Shown here: one piece after another, positions 1 through 10,030 of the stretch | Layout: every line of letters begins with the position of its first letter | Position numbering within the stretch: position 1 is the stretch's first letter | Assembly: GCA_030685235.1 (NCBI GenBank) | Contig: MU839337.1 | Coordinates: forward strand, 1 to 14,805 | Length of the DNA stretch: 14,805 nucleotides | Source of the DNA: Copromyces sp. CBS 386.78 | Lineage: Eukaryota > Ascomycota > Sordariomycetes > Sordariales > Sordariaceae | Direction: 5' to 3' | Notes under the pieces: model-generated | What the model was told of the DNA's origin: nothing | Database searches by the model: none | What the model saw: the letters and a program-made list of their open reading frames with translations, nothing else | Made by a program: the position numbers and the translations under genes

Positions 1-90
1 GATGCGTGTGAGATTATTGGTCCAAAAAAAAAATTAAAGTGGGGGAGCAGTGTATGAAGACATTGAGGGCAGTGCGAAAAGACTTTCTCT
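1..90. other. Left flank of ordinary composition
   Basis: This short stretch keeps many G and C bases in CpA and TpG context (for example GTGGGGGAGCAGTG) and so looks little or not at all affected by RIP, unlike everything from 91 onward. Alignment with the matching part of the second copy (11536-11625) fails here, so it lies outside the repeat. No gene, RNA or repeat was recognised in it. It could be host DNA or the edge of another element whose body lies outside the window. Confidence 0.6.
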
Positions 91-2250
91 TTAATTAAGT
101 TTAATTCCGAAAATATAGTGAAGGGCTTTAACGATTTTACCTAAATTATTATTAAATTTAATATACTTACTTTAACAGAGTATATTAATTTATTAAAAAA
201 GGGTAATACTATATAATAAATATTAAAAATTATTAGTAATTATTTTACGTTATTTAATATAAATTAAAATTAAATTTTCGAACGAATTAATAAATAGGTA
301 GTAATTAGTAAAAATATTGATTTTACTATTTATATAGATTCTATAACGCTTTTTATTTTTAGGGGCATTAAAATAGAATATTCCGACGTTAAAAAACTTT
401 TATTAAATTTATTTATTATTAATAGTATTAGTTAAAATAATCGATTTTCTATTTTTATACTCTTTAAATTCGGCGATACAAATATAAATTTCTTCGAATA
501 TATTATTAAGGAGAAGGGCGTTTTTTAATATAGTATTAATATTATTAATTTTTTTTAACGGATAGGAAGAGTTAGAAGAATTATCGGCGAAGTATATTAA
601 AGTACGCTATTTATTATTAGGAGGAATATTTTAACAGTTATTAGGATATAATAGAGGGAAACCTTATTAAGTAGGAGTAGATTGATTGTTAATAAATTAA
701 ATTAATAGAATATAGGCTGAAGAAATTTATATAAAAGTAGGTTGAATAGGAATTTTAAACGTTTAAATTAATATTTATTAAATTAATTGAATTTAATTAA
801 TTTATTCGATAAGGTAAGTATATTCTTTAATTTAATAATTACGCTTCTTAGCTTTATTATTATTAATAGACTATTAATCCTATTCAATAATTTCCTCGGG
901 AATTATATTATTATTAATAACGTTTTTAAAAATTAAATTATAATATTTTATAACCGGTAGAAAATTATTAATACGTATATAAACGGGTAAATAATTAGGA
1001 TTAATAATTAATAATTAATAATTAATATAATTGATCCGAAGATTTTTTATATAATTTATAAGGTTAATAGCGTTTTAGGGGTCCTTAGCGTTAATTATAG
1101 TAAAATTAGTAGTAAAATTAGAAATATTAGAGCGTTAAAGCCGATTTACTATTATATAATCGGGAAATTAACCGGAATACCGTTGCGCGGCTATAGGAAT
1201 TATAAAGTTAAACCTTAGTTTTATATTATTTCTAATAAGGTATAAAGTATTTTAAATAGAATTAATGAAATAAATAGGAAATTTATTAGCTATAGTAGGT
1301 TTTAATAATTAATTTATATAGTTTTATTATTATTTCTATACGAATTGAATTAGTATTTCTATTTATATTGTATTTACGAAAGCCTTCGTAATAGGATTAG
1401 CGGTAAGCTTTTTAATAAGGGTAGTAGCGCTATTTATTATTGAATTTATTTAAAAAACAATAAATTCGGTAGGTAAGAGCGGGCGAATATAAATTTTAAT
1501 CGATTAAATAGGCGGTACGTCGGCTATAATAACGGAAGTTTTAAAGGGAGCCGGCGGGAGCGGCGGTATATTAATTATTCTAATTATATTAGAAAAATTA
1601 GAATTATTAGGATTTTAGGAACTAGTAATAGAAGAAGCGTTAATACTTTTAAGAATTGGTATACGAACGGTAATATTAATAATATTTTCGTCTATATTAT
1701 AAAGAGCGGGCGGGGGAGATAATAATTAAATTTAATCTATTTCTACTTTTATAATTTCCTTTACCTTCTTACATTTTTTTTGTAAATTTATGTAAAAAGT
1801 TTATTAATATTTTTTCTTCAATTATATAGATTATTTATTTATTTTTCCGAAAGGCTAAATTTAATAAATTAGGACTAGATAATTATTAATTAAATTATAG
1901 TATTTATATAGGACGAATACTACTTTTTTATCGGTTGTATTATAGTCGATAACCTAATTTTTATTATAATTATTAATAACGAATTTCTTAAGTTAATTTT
2001 TATTAATTCTAATATAGCCGTCTTCTTTAAAGTAAAACTATATAATTTTAATAATACGATTATCGGTTACTATAGTAAAATATTTTTTATAGTGAATTTA
2101 AAGTTGTTTAATAACGAATTAGTAGATTTATTATACTTTATAAGTGATTTAATTATTTTAAAACTTATAGGCTAATTTAAGTTTATTATTATTTTCGGTT
2201 ATTTTAAAGGTTAATTATTAAATTTAAATAAATAAAATACGTAAAGAAAG
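91..2250 (-). pseudogene. Fragment of gag-position ORF of element A
   Basis: This is the counterpart of 11626-13785 in element B and the same broken minus-strand reading frame. It ends at the truncation point, just before the codons for the Lys-Trp-Phe-Asp motif seen in the complete copy. Stops are more numerous than a real gene allows, and they fall where CAA, CAG or TGG would turn into TAA or TAG. On the plus strand this copy has lost mainly C, while the matching stretch of element B has lost mainly G. It cannot encode a functional product. Confidence 0.75.
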
Positions 2251-2430
2251 GGGTAAAAAATTATTTAAAAAGGTTTTACGTTAAAAAAATTAATTCGAAT
2301 AAATTAAATAAATAGTAATAAATTTAATAAATTGTTATTAAGACTATTGTAAAGAATATAATCTCCCCCTTTTATAAAAAGAAGAAAAAGGAATAATAAA
2401 ATCGGTTTAAATTAAATTATAGGTATTATT

Positions 2431-2777
2431 TATTATGCGAAGAGAGTTTTTATAAGTAATATTATAAATAATAATAATAATAAAAGATAAAGAGTGCGAT
2501 TAATTATTGGATAGAGTAATAATATGTAATAATAAGCGATAGTATTATTAAAGGAAGTATAAAGCAATATTAACGAGAGCTTTAACTTAGGACTTTATAT
2601 ATAATTTTATAGAGTATAAGTAAAGTAGACGTTAGGTTAATATAATATAAATTAATAATCTAATTAACTTTAACGGAGGTTGATTGGGGAGTACTCTTAT
2701 ATGGCATGGACCGCTTAGATGAGCGCATGCTAAGACAGAGCGGGTCATCCGGGCATCTGCCTAGAATTCCCCTAATA
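2431..2777 (-). repeat. LTR of element A (5' LTR, 347 bp)
   Basis: Same length (347 bp) and colinear with the two LTRs of element B. Read on the minus strand it starts with TATTAGGGGAATT (first TG changed to TA) and ends with TGCATAATA. The terminus at 2690-2777 is nearly unmutated and still GC-rich, whereas the other end is heavily converted. It holds the same nested hairpin as the right LTR (2702-2732) and a TATA-like motif (minus strand, about 2696-2703). Confidence 0.92.
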
Positions 2778-3036
2778 GAATTAGTATATTAATAATACCC
2801 CATATTTAATTTACTTTGCTTCGCCTTCGGATATTATTACCTATTAACTATTATTTACTTTCTTACTCTACCGCTATTTACTAGTCTTAATATATATAAT
2901 ACGTAAATGTCTTGTGTGAAAATGTACATTAATAGGAAACTGGTCCCTTAGAAAACAGTTTTTTTTAGGGTAACCGTAACTATACAGTAGTATCCGTTCA
3001 GTTTAGAGTAACGGTTCTTTGTAAAATAACCGTACA
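2778..3036. other. Spacer between the two element copies
   Basis: These 259 bases separate element A from element B. The left half is A+T-rich and looks partly mutated, as if RIP spread out of the neighbouring repeat. The right half (about 2900-3036) keeps ordinary sequence such as GTCTTGTGTGAAAATGTACA. The right half carries AACCGT or its complement at 2972-2977, 3011-3016 and 3028-3033; the last two form a small inverted repeat. No open frame of note and no RNA gene were seen. Confidence 0.6.
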
Positions 3037-3041
3037 CCTCA
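3037..3041. repeat. Target-site duplication, left copy (CCTCA)
   Basis: CCTCA lies directly before the TG terminus of the left LTR at 3042. The same five bases directly follow the CA terminus of the right LTR at 14312. Five bases is the usual duplication size for Ty3/Gypsy integrases. It shows that the two LTRs belong to one insertion. Confidence 0.93.
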
Positions 3042-3388
3042 TGTTACGCGAAGAGAGTCTTCACAAGTAATACTACAGATAATAATGATAATAAAAGATA
3101 AAGAATGCGATTGGTCACTAGATAGAGTGATAGTACGTAATAATAGGCGATAATATTATTAAAGGAAGCGTAAGGCAATATTAATAAGAGCTTTAACTTA
3201 GGACCTTATATACGATTTTATAAAGTATAAATAAAGTAAACGTTAAATTAATATAATATAAATTAATAATTTAATTAACTTTAACGGAGGTTAATTAGGG
3301 AATACTCTTATATAGTATAGACCGCTTAAATAAGCGTATACTAAAATAGAGCGGGTTATCCGGGCATTTGCCTAAAATTCCCCTAATA
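3042..3388 (-). repeat. 3' LTR of element B (347 bp)
   Basis: Starts with an intact TGTTACGCG on the plus strand and ends CCCCTAATA, where the right LTR has CCCCTAACA. The length is exactly that of the other two LTR copies. Here the left end (3042 to about 3130), next to the spacer, is the better preserved part. The right end, which faces the element interior, is strongly mutated; the hairpin and palindrome of the other LTRs are degraded here (for example GGGCATTTGCC). Confidence 0.95.
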
Positions 3389-3400
3389 TTTCCCCTTCTA
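3389..3400 (-). promoter_or_regulatory. Polypurine tract (PPT)
   Basis: On the minus strand the twelve bases before the 3' LTR read TAGAAGGGGAAA, an all-purine run after the first T. This is the expected site and composition for the primer of plus-strand DNA synthesis in LTR retrotransposons. It has kept its G bases despite heavy mutation around it. Confidence 0.75.
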
Positions 3401-3479
3401 CAAAAAAAATAAATACTTACTATTTATAAAATTATACTAAATATAATTTATTACGAATATTTACTAAATTATTGCTGTA

Positions 3480-5765
3480 ACCGATTATTTTAACGCTACT
3501 ATATACTATATTTAATATTAAACCTTTTAATAAAAAATTCTAATACCGAATAATCTAATACTTAATACTAAATGACTATTAATATAGTAATAAATTTAAC
3601 GGTTATTCAAATAGATTCCTAATTTATTATTATCCTCGTTAATATTTTCGGGATATTGAGATTAGTAAGAAGTACTATAGTAGGAATATTTATAGCCGTT
3701 GGAAGGAAAATCCTCCTAATTATACTAATCCTCTTATTAATATTAATTATTATAAATAATTAGGCGACGGAAAGAATATATAAAGGGTAAAATATTATAT
3801 TTACTAGAACGGGCGGATTATAAATTGAATTTATCGATATTAAGGATACTATAGCCGAAGTTAGCGCTAAAACAAACGCTACGATTAGTAGTAATTCCCG
3901 GAATTATATTAATTTACTAAATATACTTAACCGCCAACGGGGTAAAAATACAGCGTAAAATTTCGACAATTTTACATAGGGTAATAACTTCATCTTGTAA
4001 ATTATTTACCTCCTTATTCTAATATTAATTTAATTAAATTAATAATTACAATTATTAATTAAATACCTTTTCTACCGCGCTAAGAATAATATTTATATTA
4101 ATTATTTCGGTAATATAAACCTCCTTTATAACTTCTTTAATAATAGTTAGCAATTCCGATTGGGTTAGCGTATTAAGAACGACCTAAACGTAGTATAAAA
4201 AACTTATACGGGCTAATATACTACTAATCTATTTGGGAAGACCGGTTATATAATTATAATATTATAATACTAAGAATATAACTTTTATTAGGATCTTTTC
4301 AATAAAAGAAGGATCTCTATTATTAAATTTACTAAATGCAACGTTAAAAATATTTTTAATACGACGAACTAAACTACTTTAAGAGAAAGAATCCTTTTTT
4401 ATAAACTTTTCGCAGTTCTCCTTAACAATCTTATTAATTTCGTTATAAAAGTCGTCGTCTATAATAACGTCCAATATATAATAATCTTTATAATATATAT
4501 CTTTAATCGCCTCTATAATATCCGGGTAAAATTTACTTTAAGCGACCGATTTACTAAATTATATATTACTAATAGCGCGAACCTAAATGATTTAGGCGGC
4601 TATTTACTAGTTCTTCTAAACTAGCGTCTACTTATTTTTAGCGGGGGTTATAATAGTTTAAATAGTAGGGGCGGAATTTTAAACGGCGGGAATAAAATAG
4701 GGGCGTATTTAGTTAAAAGCCCGATTAATTATAAAATTAATTTCCTATTATTCTTAATCGTTAGTAAAATTATAAGCGTTAAATATAATAATACGGCCGA
4801 TAAAGTTAATTAGCTTAATAATAATAAGACTTATTCCTAACCGATTATTAGTATATTATAAAATAAAAGTAACTTCTATTAATTAATTATAATTATAAAT
4901 ATATATATTATTAGAAAAATATATAATTGGAATAAAAGAGAAAAAAGCATCCTCCTTAATATATTTAATTATTTAAACGTATATATTATATATAAAGGGA
5001 TTATAATTTTAAAGAACTTAATCCTACTAATTTCCGAAATTACTACCTTTAATTAATTCATCCGTAATTAAGGCTAATAAAATCGCTATAGTTAAATAAT
5101 TAATATTACTACCTATTACCTATAAAATCGCCTAATCGAAATTAATTTATACGCTTATACAATCAATTATATTATAAAGAACCGAAGTTAAAGCGTTATT
5201 ATAATAGACGAATAAATAATTCGTTATTATAAATAGGACGCGACGGCGACCGAATTATATAATTTTAATATTATATATTATTACGTTGTTAAAAGCGAAA
5301 GACTTAATATTAGGAAGACGATCGCTAAAGTTATATAGGCCGGTAGCTTTACCTAAACTAATAATAAAATTAATAATATACTATATATAAATATATTTAA
5401 AAAAGGCATTTAATTTATCGTCGGTTATATTAGCGACTAAATCTATAATAAAGCTAGGTAATATAATATAAAGCGAATTATAACTTAAATTAATAATTTT
5501 AACAGTACTATTTATAATTATATAGCGATTTAAATATTTAACTGTATTAACTAGCGTACAAAAATATTAATCGGTCTTTAAACCGAACAAGGAAAAGAGG
5601 CAATTTTAATTGTATTAGTATAATAATCTATCAAAACTACTACAATAATTAATCCAATTAATAAATTTCATTAAATTAGGATTACTAAAGGCGCTAGTAT
5701 CCGCTATAATTATATCAGGTTACTATATTTTAAGCTAAAGTTAATTAACTTTAATAAGGTAAGAG
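3480..5765 (-). pseudogene. Unidentified long ORF (ORF3) downstream of pol, broken by RIP
   Basis: I do not recognise this protein. One minus-strand frame (codon 5' bases at coordinates equal to 1 modulo 3) stays readable for about 2 kb without a net frame change; I checked the phase at about 5719, 4531, 3991 and 3697. The clearest block is 4180-4531, with roughly 110 codons, few stops and acidic stretches such as IIDDDFYNEINKIVKENCEK. Another is around 5240-5700 (PDIIIADTSAFSNPN, ITDDKLNAF, FGRRR). Stops lie mostly where Gln or Trp codons could have mutated. It has no Cys/His zinc-binding pattern, reverse transcriptase or integrase motif that I can see. Hydrophobicity cannot be judged because RIP inflates Ile, Tyr, Asn and Phe. 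Both ends are approximate. The antisense frame over 4320-5880 is only slightly more broken, so the strand call rests on composition and on agreement with gag and pol. Confidence 0.5.
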
Positions 5766-6168
5766 GGTAGGGATAGGGTAAATTATAATAGTATTATTAA
5801 TAGAATAGAGAAAGTTTTAAAAAAAAGGAAATAAATTTATACTATATTAAAAATTATATATATATTAAAACTTCTAAACTTTATTTTTAATTGTAATTTA
5901 TTTATTTATTAAGGATTATTTACTTTAAATCCTATTACCTACTTCGATTAAATATATAATATTATATTAGATTATTATTCGAAAGGGATAGAACGAAAAC
6001 AATAATACCCAATTTAACCGCTTTATTAACGCGATAGTACAATTAATTAAGCAAATATTTAGAAATTTTAATAAATTAATTATAAAAATTAGAAAGGAAA
6101 ATAAAAGAAATAAATAGAAAATCAGAATAATAAAAGAAAATACCCTAAACCTTTCGCGGTTTTCTAAT
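5766..6168. other. Gap between pol and ORF3
   Basis: No convincing coding remnant was seen on either strand. The stretch is A+T-rich with short purine-rich runs on the plus strand near 6090-6140. It lies between the end of the chromodomain-bearing pol frame and the first readable block of ORF3, and may have held the ORF3 leader. Confidence 0.4.
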
Positions 6169-6180
6169 TCTCCCCCTTTT
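6169..6180 (-). promoter_or_regulatory. Internal polypurine run at the end of pol
   Basis: On the minus strand this reads AAAAGGGGGAGA, a clean purine run directly after the pol frame. A nearly identical run lies just inside the 5' LTR in the leader (about 13898-13908, and 2362-2373 in element A). In many Gypsy elements a tract of this kind lies between pol and the 3' LTR, yet here the LTR is about 2.8 kb further on. It may be a former or secondary PPT; this is inference. Confidence 0.4.
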
Positions 6181-6239
6181 AAATAAAAAATCTAACGTTA
6201 TTAATACTTCAACGGGCAATTAATATATTAAACGACCTT

Positions 6240-6460
6240 CCTACGAATACCCCTAAATAATGATTCTAACGGGTATTCGCATTTAAATTCCTTTATTTTC
6301 TCCTTCGAATTCTTTATAAATTCTATATGTAATTCCTAAATATTATCCTTATCCTAAAAGCCAATCTATTTAATTAAATATTTTATATTTAACGGACCTT
6401 AATTCCTTACTACTAAACTTTTAATTTCCTATTCCTTTTAACTATTAATTTTAATAGGTT
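6240..6460 (-). pseudogene. Chromodomain at the C-terminus of pol
   Basis: The minus-strand frame reads through a pattern IKYLIK*IGF, DKDNI*ELHIEF, then KIKEFKCEYPLES. This matches the chromodomain layout: a YLVKW-like strand, a Gly-Trp/Phe turn, a Thr-Trp-Glu segment (here Ile-stop-Glu) and a C-terminal helix with Phe and Tyr-Pro. Two of the aromatic-cage Trp codons now read as TAG stops. Chromodomains of this class recognise methylated histone H3 and steer insertion into heterochromatin. The phase is that of the integrase C-terminal part. Confidence 0.7.
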
Positions 6461-6499
6461 TCAGCAGCAATATTTCTTAATTAAACGGGTCCGGACCTT

Positions 6500-6970
6500 A
6501 TACCGCCTTATAAAAATAAACTACCGAAATAACCGGATATATATATTAAATTCCTAATAAATTAAATTTATAGGTTAAAGGGCCGACCTTTTTTAAAATC
6601 CAATATAATCCTATATATTCGGCGGAAAATTTCTTCTTCGGGGCGCTTAATAAATAGTAGCCTTTATTAAATCGAAAGTAAACTTTATTATTAATTTCGA
6701 ATATAACCGGCGAATATTTAATATCGTATTATTCTTTAGCAATTATATTAGCCCGGTTAATAAATTTTATAACTTTTAATTAGAATTTTTAATAAATTAA
6801 GATAAAAGATTCTATAGTTAACGCCTCCTCTATATTTAATACTAGTAAATTAAATACTATTCGAAATTTAAATCTATATACTAATTCGTTAGGAAATAAA
6901 CCGATCGTTAATTATATGGTATTATTCAAATTATATTATAAGGCAGTTAATATTAACGTTTATAAGAATA
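6500..6970 (-). pseudogene. Integrase C-terminal region
   Basis: The minus-strand frame one base out of phase with the catalytic core reads YNLNNTI, then GLFPNELVYRFKFR, then the basic stretch KVYFRFNKGYYLL and GPLTYKFNLL. These match the segment after the DDE core of Gypsy integrases (the LSPNEL-type motif, the KVYLR-KGY motif and the small SH3-like GPxxY-type domain). It leads straight into the chromodomain in the same phase. Confidence 0.75.
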
Positions 6971-6989
6971 TATTAATAATATACTATAT

Positions 6990-7650
6990 ATAGATTATTA
7001 TTTCGGCCATTTAATTTATATATTACATTAACCATCCGTTTAAATATAGTAAGCTGTCGAAAAGAGAAGATTAACGGTTAGGGCTTCGAAAATATTCCCC
7101 CAAATCTTAGAAACGAATTTTAAATCTCGGTTATTAATAATAATAATTAGTAAACCCCAATTATAATATTATAAAGCTTATAGTAGAACAATTACCTATT
7201 CTTTCGCCCTATATATTAAATAGCCCGCTAATAATAAGACCTTTTTATTAAATTTATAGGTTACAATATATATAGTATTAAATTTATCGAACTTTAAAAG
7301 GGACTATATAGTATTAATAAATTTAACTGTAGGTATATTAATAATAAAATCTATTATAATTATATAATAAAGCCGTAGGAACATTCCAATTAATAATAAT
7401 TTGCCGGACGTTAATTATCGGTCTTATTAATTTTAATAATATACTTTACAATATTTAATATATTCTCATACTATTTAAATTTTACATCTTATATAAAATT
7501 ACAATAAATCCGCTATTATACAATTAATACTAAAATAATACTTTTCGTCGTAAATTAATTTTAACATTTTCTATATATAAGCGCGAAAAATATATAGGCG
7601 CCTCTCGTCTACATAATCGACGTCAAAGAAAAGGCCGTTATTAATTACAT
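6990..7650 (-). pseudogene. Integrase zinc-binding domain and DDE catalytic core
   Basis: The frame shows a degraded N-terminal HHCC module: DEKYYF, where His is expected before Tyr-Phe, followed by YCKVYY with one of the two Cys lost to Tyr. Next comes IIIDFIINIPTV, holding the first catalytic Asp, then INNRDLKFVSKIWG, where the second catalytic Asp reads Asn (7130-7132), and finally STAYY...TDG before the third acidic residue. The third Glu position is not recognisable because the frame degenerates there. The domain would have joined element DNA to the target; in this state it is inactive. Confidence 0.85.
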
Positions 7651-8099
7651 AAAAATTAGCCGGGAAGTTAGGCCTCTTACCTAAGCGGCGTATATATATA
7701 TAACCCAAAGCATTAATATTCGCAATTAATTATAAAATTCTACTATACTTTAAATTAGAAGGGTAAATATCTACGAATATTTATTTAAAGGCGGGAATAA
7801 TAACCGGCAAAACTATCCGAATATTTAGGGAAATTTCCGCGTATATAAAAGAAAAAGCGTTAAAACTCTCTAAATAACCGAAATAGGATTAAATATCAGC
7901 AAGTTCGTCCGAAGGATCATTATTATTAACGGCCTTAATTATAAGCAACCTTAATAAAACATTAAATATAATATTTAATAATCTTCGAATATAAAAAATA
8001 TTTAAATTAAATTATAATACTTAATTAATAGTATTAGCGAATTTAAAATTTATTTTCGCTAAATCTATCGTTTTTAAAAATATATATTTAATAATACTA

Positions 8100-8500
8100 A
8101 CAGTAGAAGCGTAATCTATAATAATATTTACAAATCGAATATTAAATTAAACTATCTTCCGTAACTTTCATAATACCTAAATAATAGCAGCAATCTCTAC
8201 TTCTATTAAACCATATTTCTTCTCCACTAATATCGTTAATTTTAATAGAAAATAAATAAATTTAATTATTATTAATAGGATCTTACTTATATTAGGAATA
8301 AATTCGCTATCCTATTAGTATTTAAATTAGAAAATATAAATATTATACGTAATACTATTAATATTAATTTTAATAAATAATATATCCGTTTTAATATAAT
8401 AATATAAATACGCCTAATTATACAAATTTTCCTATATATTATAAAAGGCTTCAAATTCTTCCTTAATAAATTTAAATTTAACTTTAAAAATATAAACATT
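8100..8500 (-). pseudogene. RNase H domain of pol
   Basis: In the pol phase this reads FKFIKEEFEAFYNI, then FIKININS, then EKKYGLIEVEIAAI. This is the connection and RNase H layout of the fungal Gypsy group, in which the second block is normally a V-D-x-D-A-S type motif; both Asp positions read Asn here. A 70-codon open stretch at 8287-8499 lies in another phase and is a by-product of the A+T bias. Confidence 0.75.
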
Positions 8501-8599
8501 TTTTACTCATTTTATCGCTCCTAATTTTAGATCTCCTAATTCTCACACTCGTCTTAATAACTCCGTTTTCTTATAATTAAATAACTCCTCCTTTATAGC

Positions 8600-9350
8600 G
8601 AATTATAATATTCTTTAATATAACCAGCCGGCCATACTTAAATAAATCTCTAGGGCATCTAATGTATTAAAGAAATTAAACTTTTAAAACGCTTTAATAC
8701 AATCCTCCGTATATTAACGACTTTAACCGTTAATAATATTACCGAAAAATTAAACGGACGGAAAAATTGCAAATAATTTATAAGCGCCAATATAAATGCG
8801 ATATTTATTAAAGAATACTATTATAATATTAATATATTCTAAATACTCTTCTTTAATATTATTAAAAATAATAATATTATTAATATAAATATATACGAAT
8901 AATCGGTAATTAAAGAATAATCGGTTTATAAAATATTATATAAATATAAGCGAATTCTTAAAACCTATTAGTATAATATTAGATTATTTAAGCCCGCGAA
9001 GGTTAATTACTACTATATAATTATAGTAAAATATAAAAACTAATAATTAATAAAAAAATCCGGCAGCGTTAAAAATACTAAAGAACTTCTTATCGACTAT
9101 TCTATTAATTATATCTTCCTAGTCGGGCAATAGGTAGACGTCTAATATTATAATATTATTTAAAGGGCGAAAATTAACGATTATTCGGAATTTATCGACG
9201 CTATTAATTTTCTGTTATATAATAAAAATAAAGTATATAATAAGAATAAACTATAATATAAAGGATATTTTACCCTACGTATATAATTTATTATACTCTT
9301 TATTAAAGAATTCGCAATCTTTAACTCCTAGTAAATAGGATTTAACAATT
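8600..9350 (-). pseudogene. Reverse transcriptase domain of pol
   Basis: Consecutive RT motifs are visible in one frame: KINSVDKFRIIVNFRPLNN (the K...RFxxDxRxLN block), LLPD*EDIINRIVDKKFFSI, NAAGFFY*L, VVINLRGLK, IGFKNSLIFI, then the active-site block FVYIYINNIIIF. The catalytic Tyr-x-Asp-Asp reads Tyr-Ile-Asn-Asn at 8876-8887, both changes being G to A on the coding strand. After it come EYLEYINIIIVFFNKYRIYI and FAIFPSVQFFGNII, the usual post-motif helix and primer-grip region of this group. Inactive as it stands. Confidence 0.92.
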
Positions 9351-10030
9351 CTCCGCTAATTTTACTATCCTTTAACAAAACTTATATATATTTTATCTTC
9401 CTCCTTTATTAGAATAATCCTCTAATTTTTAAAAACGTCGACGTATTTATTTAAAAAGCTCTTTATTTACTACATAAAATCAGAATCATTATTATAAATA
9501 TTAATACCTACTTCGGAAGGAATAGATTTAATATTGTTAAACTTATTTAATTTATATAATAGGACGCTAAAAACCTCTTTCCGAATCGCTATTTCTTTAT
9601 CGTCCTTAGTATTTCAATCGATATATATAATATATTATTTAAGGGAAAAGCTAATTTATATTTCAAGGGCTAAATAAACTATATTAAATACGTTAAAAAA
9701 TATAACCGTTTTAATAACTTTAAGCGATAAACGTATAATTATACCGATTTAAATATTTATAAAAATAAAAAGGTTATTATTAAACTAATTTAAATATAAA
9801 ACTATTTTAAGGGTTTTACTATTTACTATAACGTTTAGTAAATTAAATAATTAAATATAAAAATTATAAGCGGGATATTCATTTAAAGAGCGCTAATTAT
9901 TAAATTAAGCGCTATACCGGACCGGAAAGATATTAAAATAGTAAATTAGAAGGACTATATTTTATTTAGCAAAAACTTTAATAATAAAAGTATCTTCTCC
10001 TAAATCGTCATTCTTAAAAAAAACCTTACT

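Larger units (their letters stand above)
91..2777 (-). mobile_element. Truncated Gypsy-type LTR retrotransposon copy (element A), RIP-mutated
   Basis: This segment aligns base for base with 11626-14312 at an offset of 11535 at both ends, with only isolated one-base gaps (one is visible near 2370/13907). Differences are nearly all C/T or G/A. It contains one complete LTR (2431-2777), the leader and the first ~2.2 kb of the gag-position frame, all on the minus strand. Homology stops at about base 91, inside the Gag core region, so the rest of gag, pol and the 3' LTR are missing. The five bases beyond its LTR are GAATT; with the other end lost, no target-site duplication can be paired. It has the same orientation as element B, which starts 264 bases to the right. 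Confidence 0.9.

Noticed and set aside
91..2777. Reading 91-2777 and 11626-14312 as a pair of 2.7-kb LTRs
   Set aside because: The real LTR ends are inside: 347-bp units with TG/CA ends and a target-site duplication at 3037/14313 define the element, and the long repeat includes gag coding sequence.
2960..2975. TTAGGG next to a T run as a telomere-type repeat
   Set aside because: There is only one unit and no tandem array.
4320..5880. A plus-strand frame antisense to ORF3 that is also fairly open
   Set aside because: It is low in Asp and Glu, has more stops than the minus frame by my count, and runs against gag and pol. In mutated TpA-rich DNA the opposite strand often looks open too. I could not exclude it fully.
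8287..8499. Open stretch of 70 codons on the minus strand
   Set aside because: It lies over the RNase H remnant in a different phase; its Ile/Leu/Lys-rich composition is what A+T-rich mutated DNA gives by chance.
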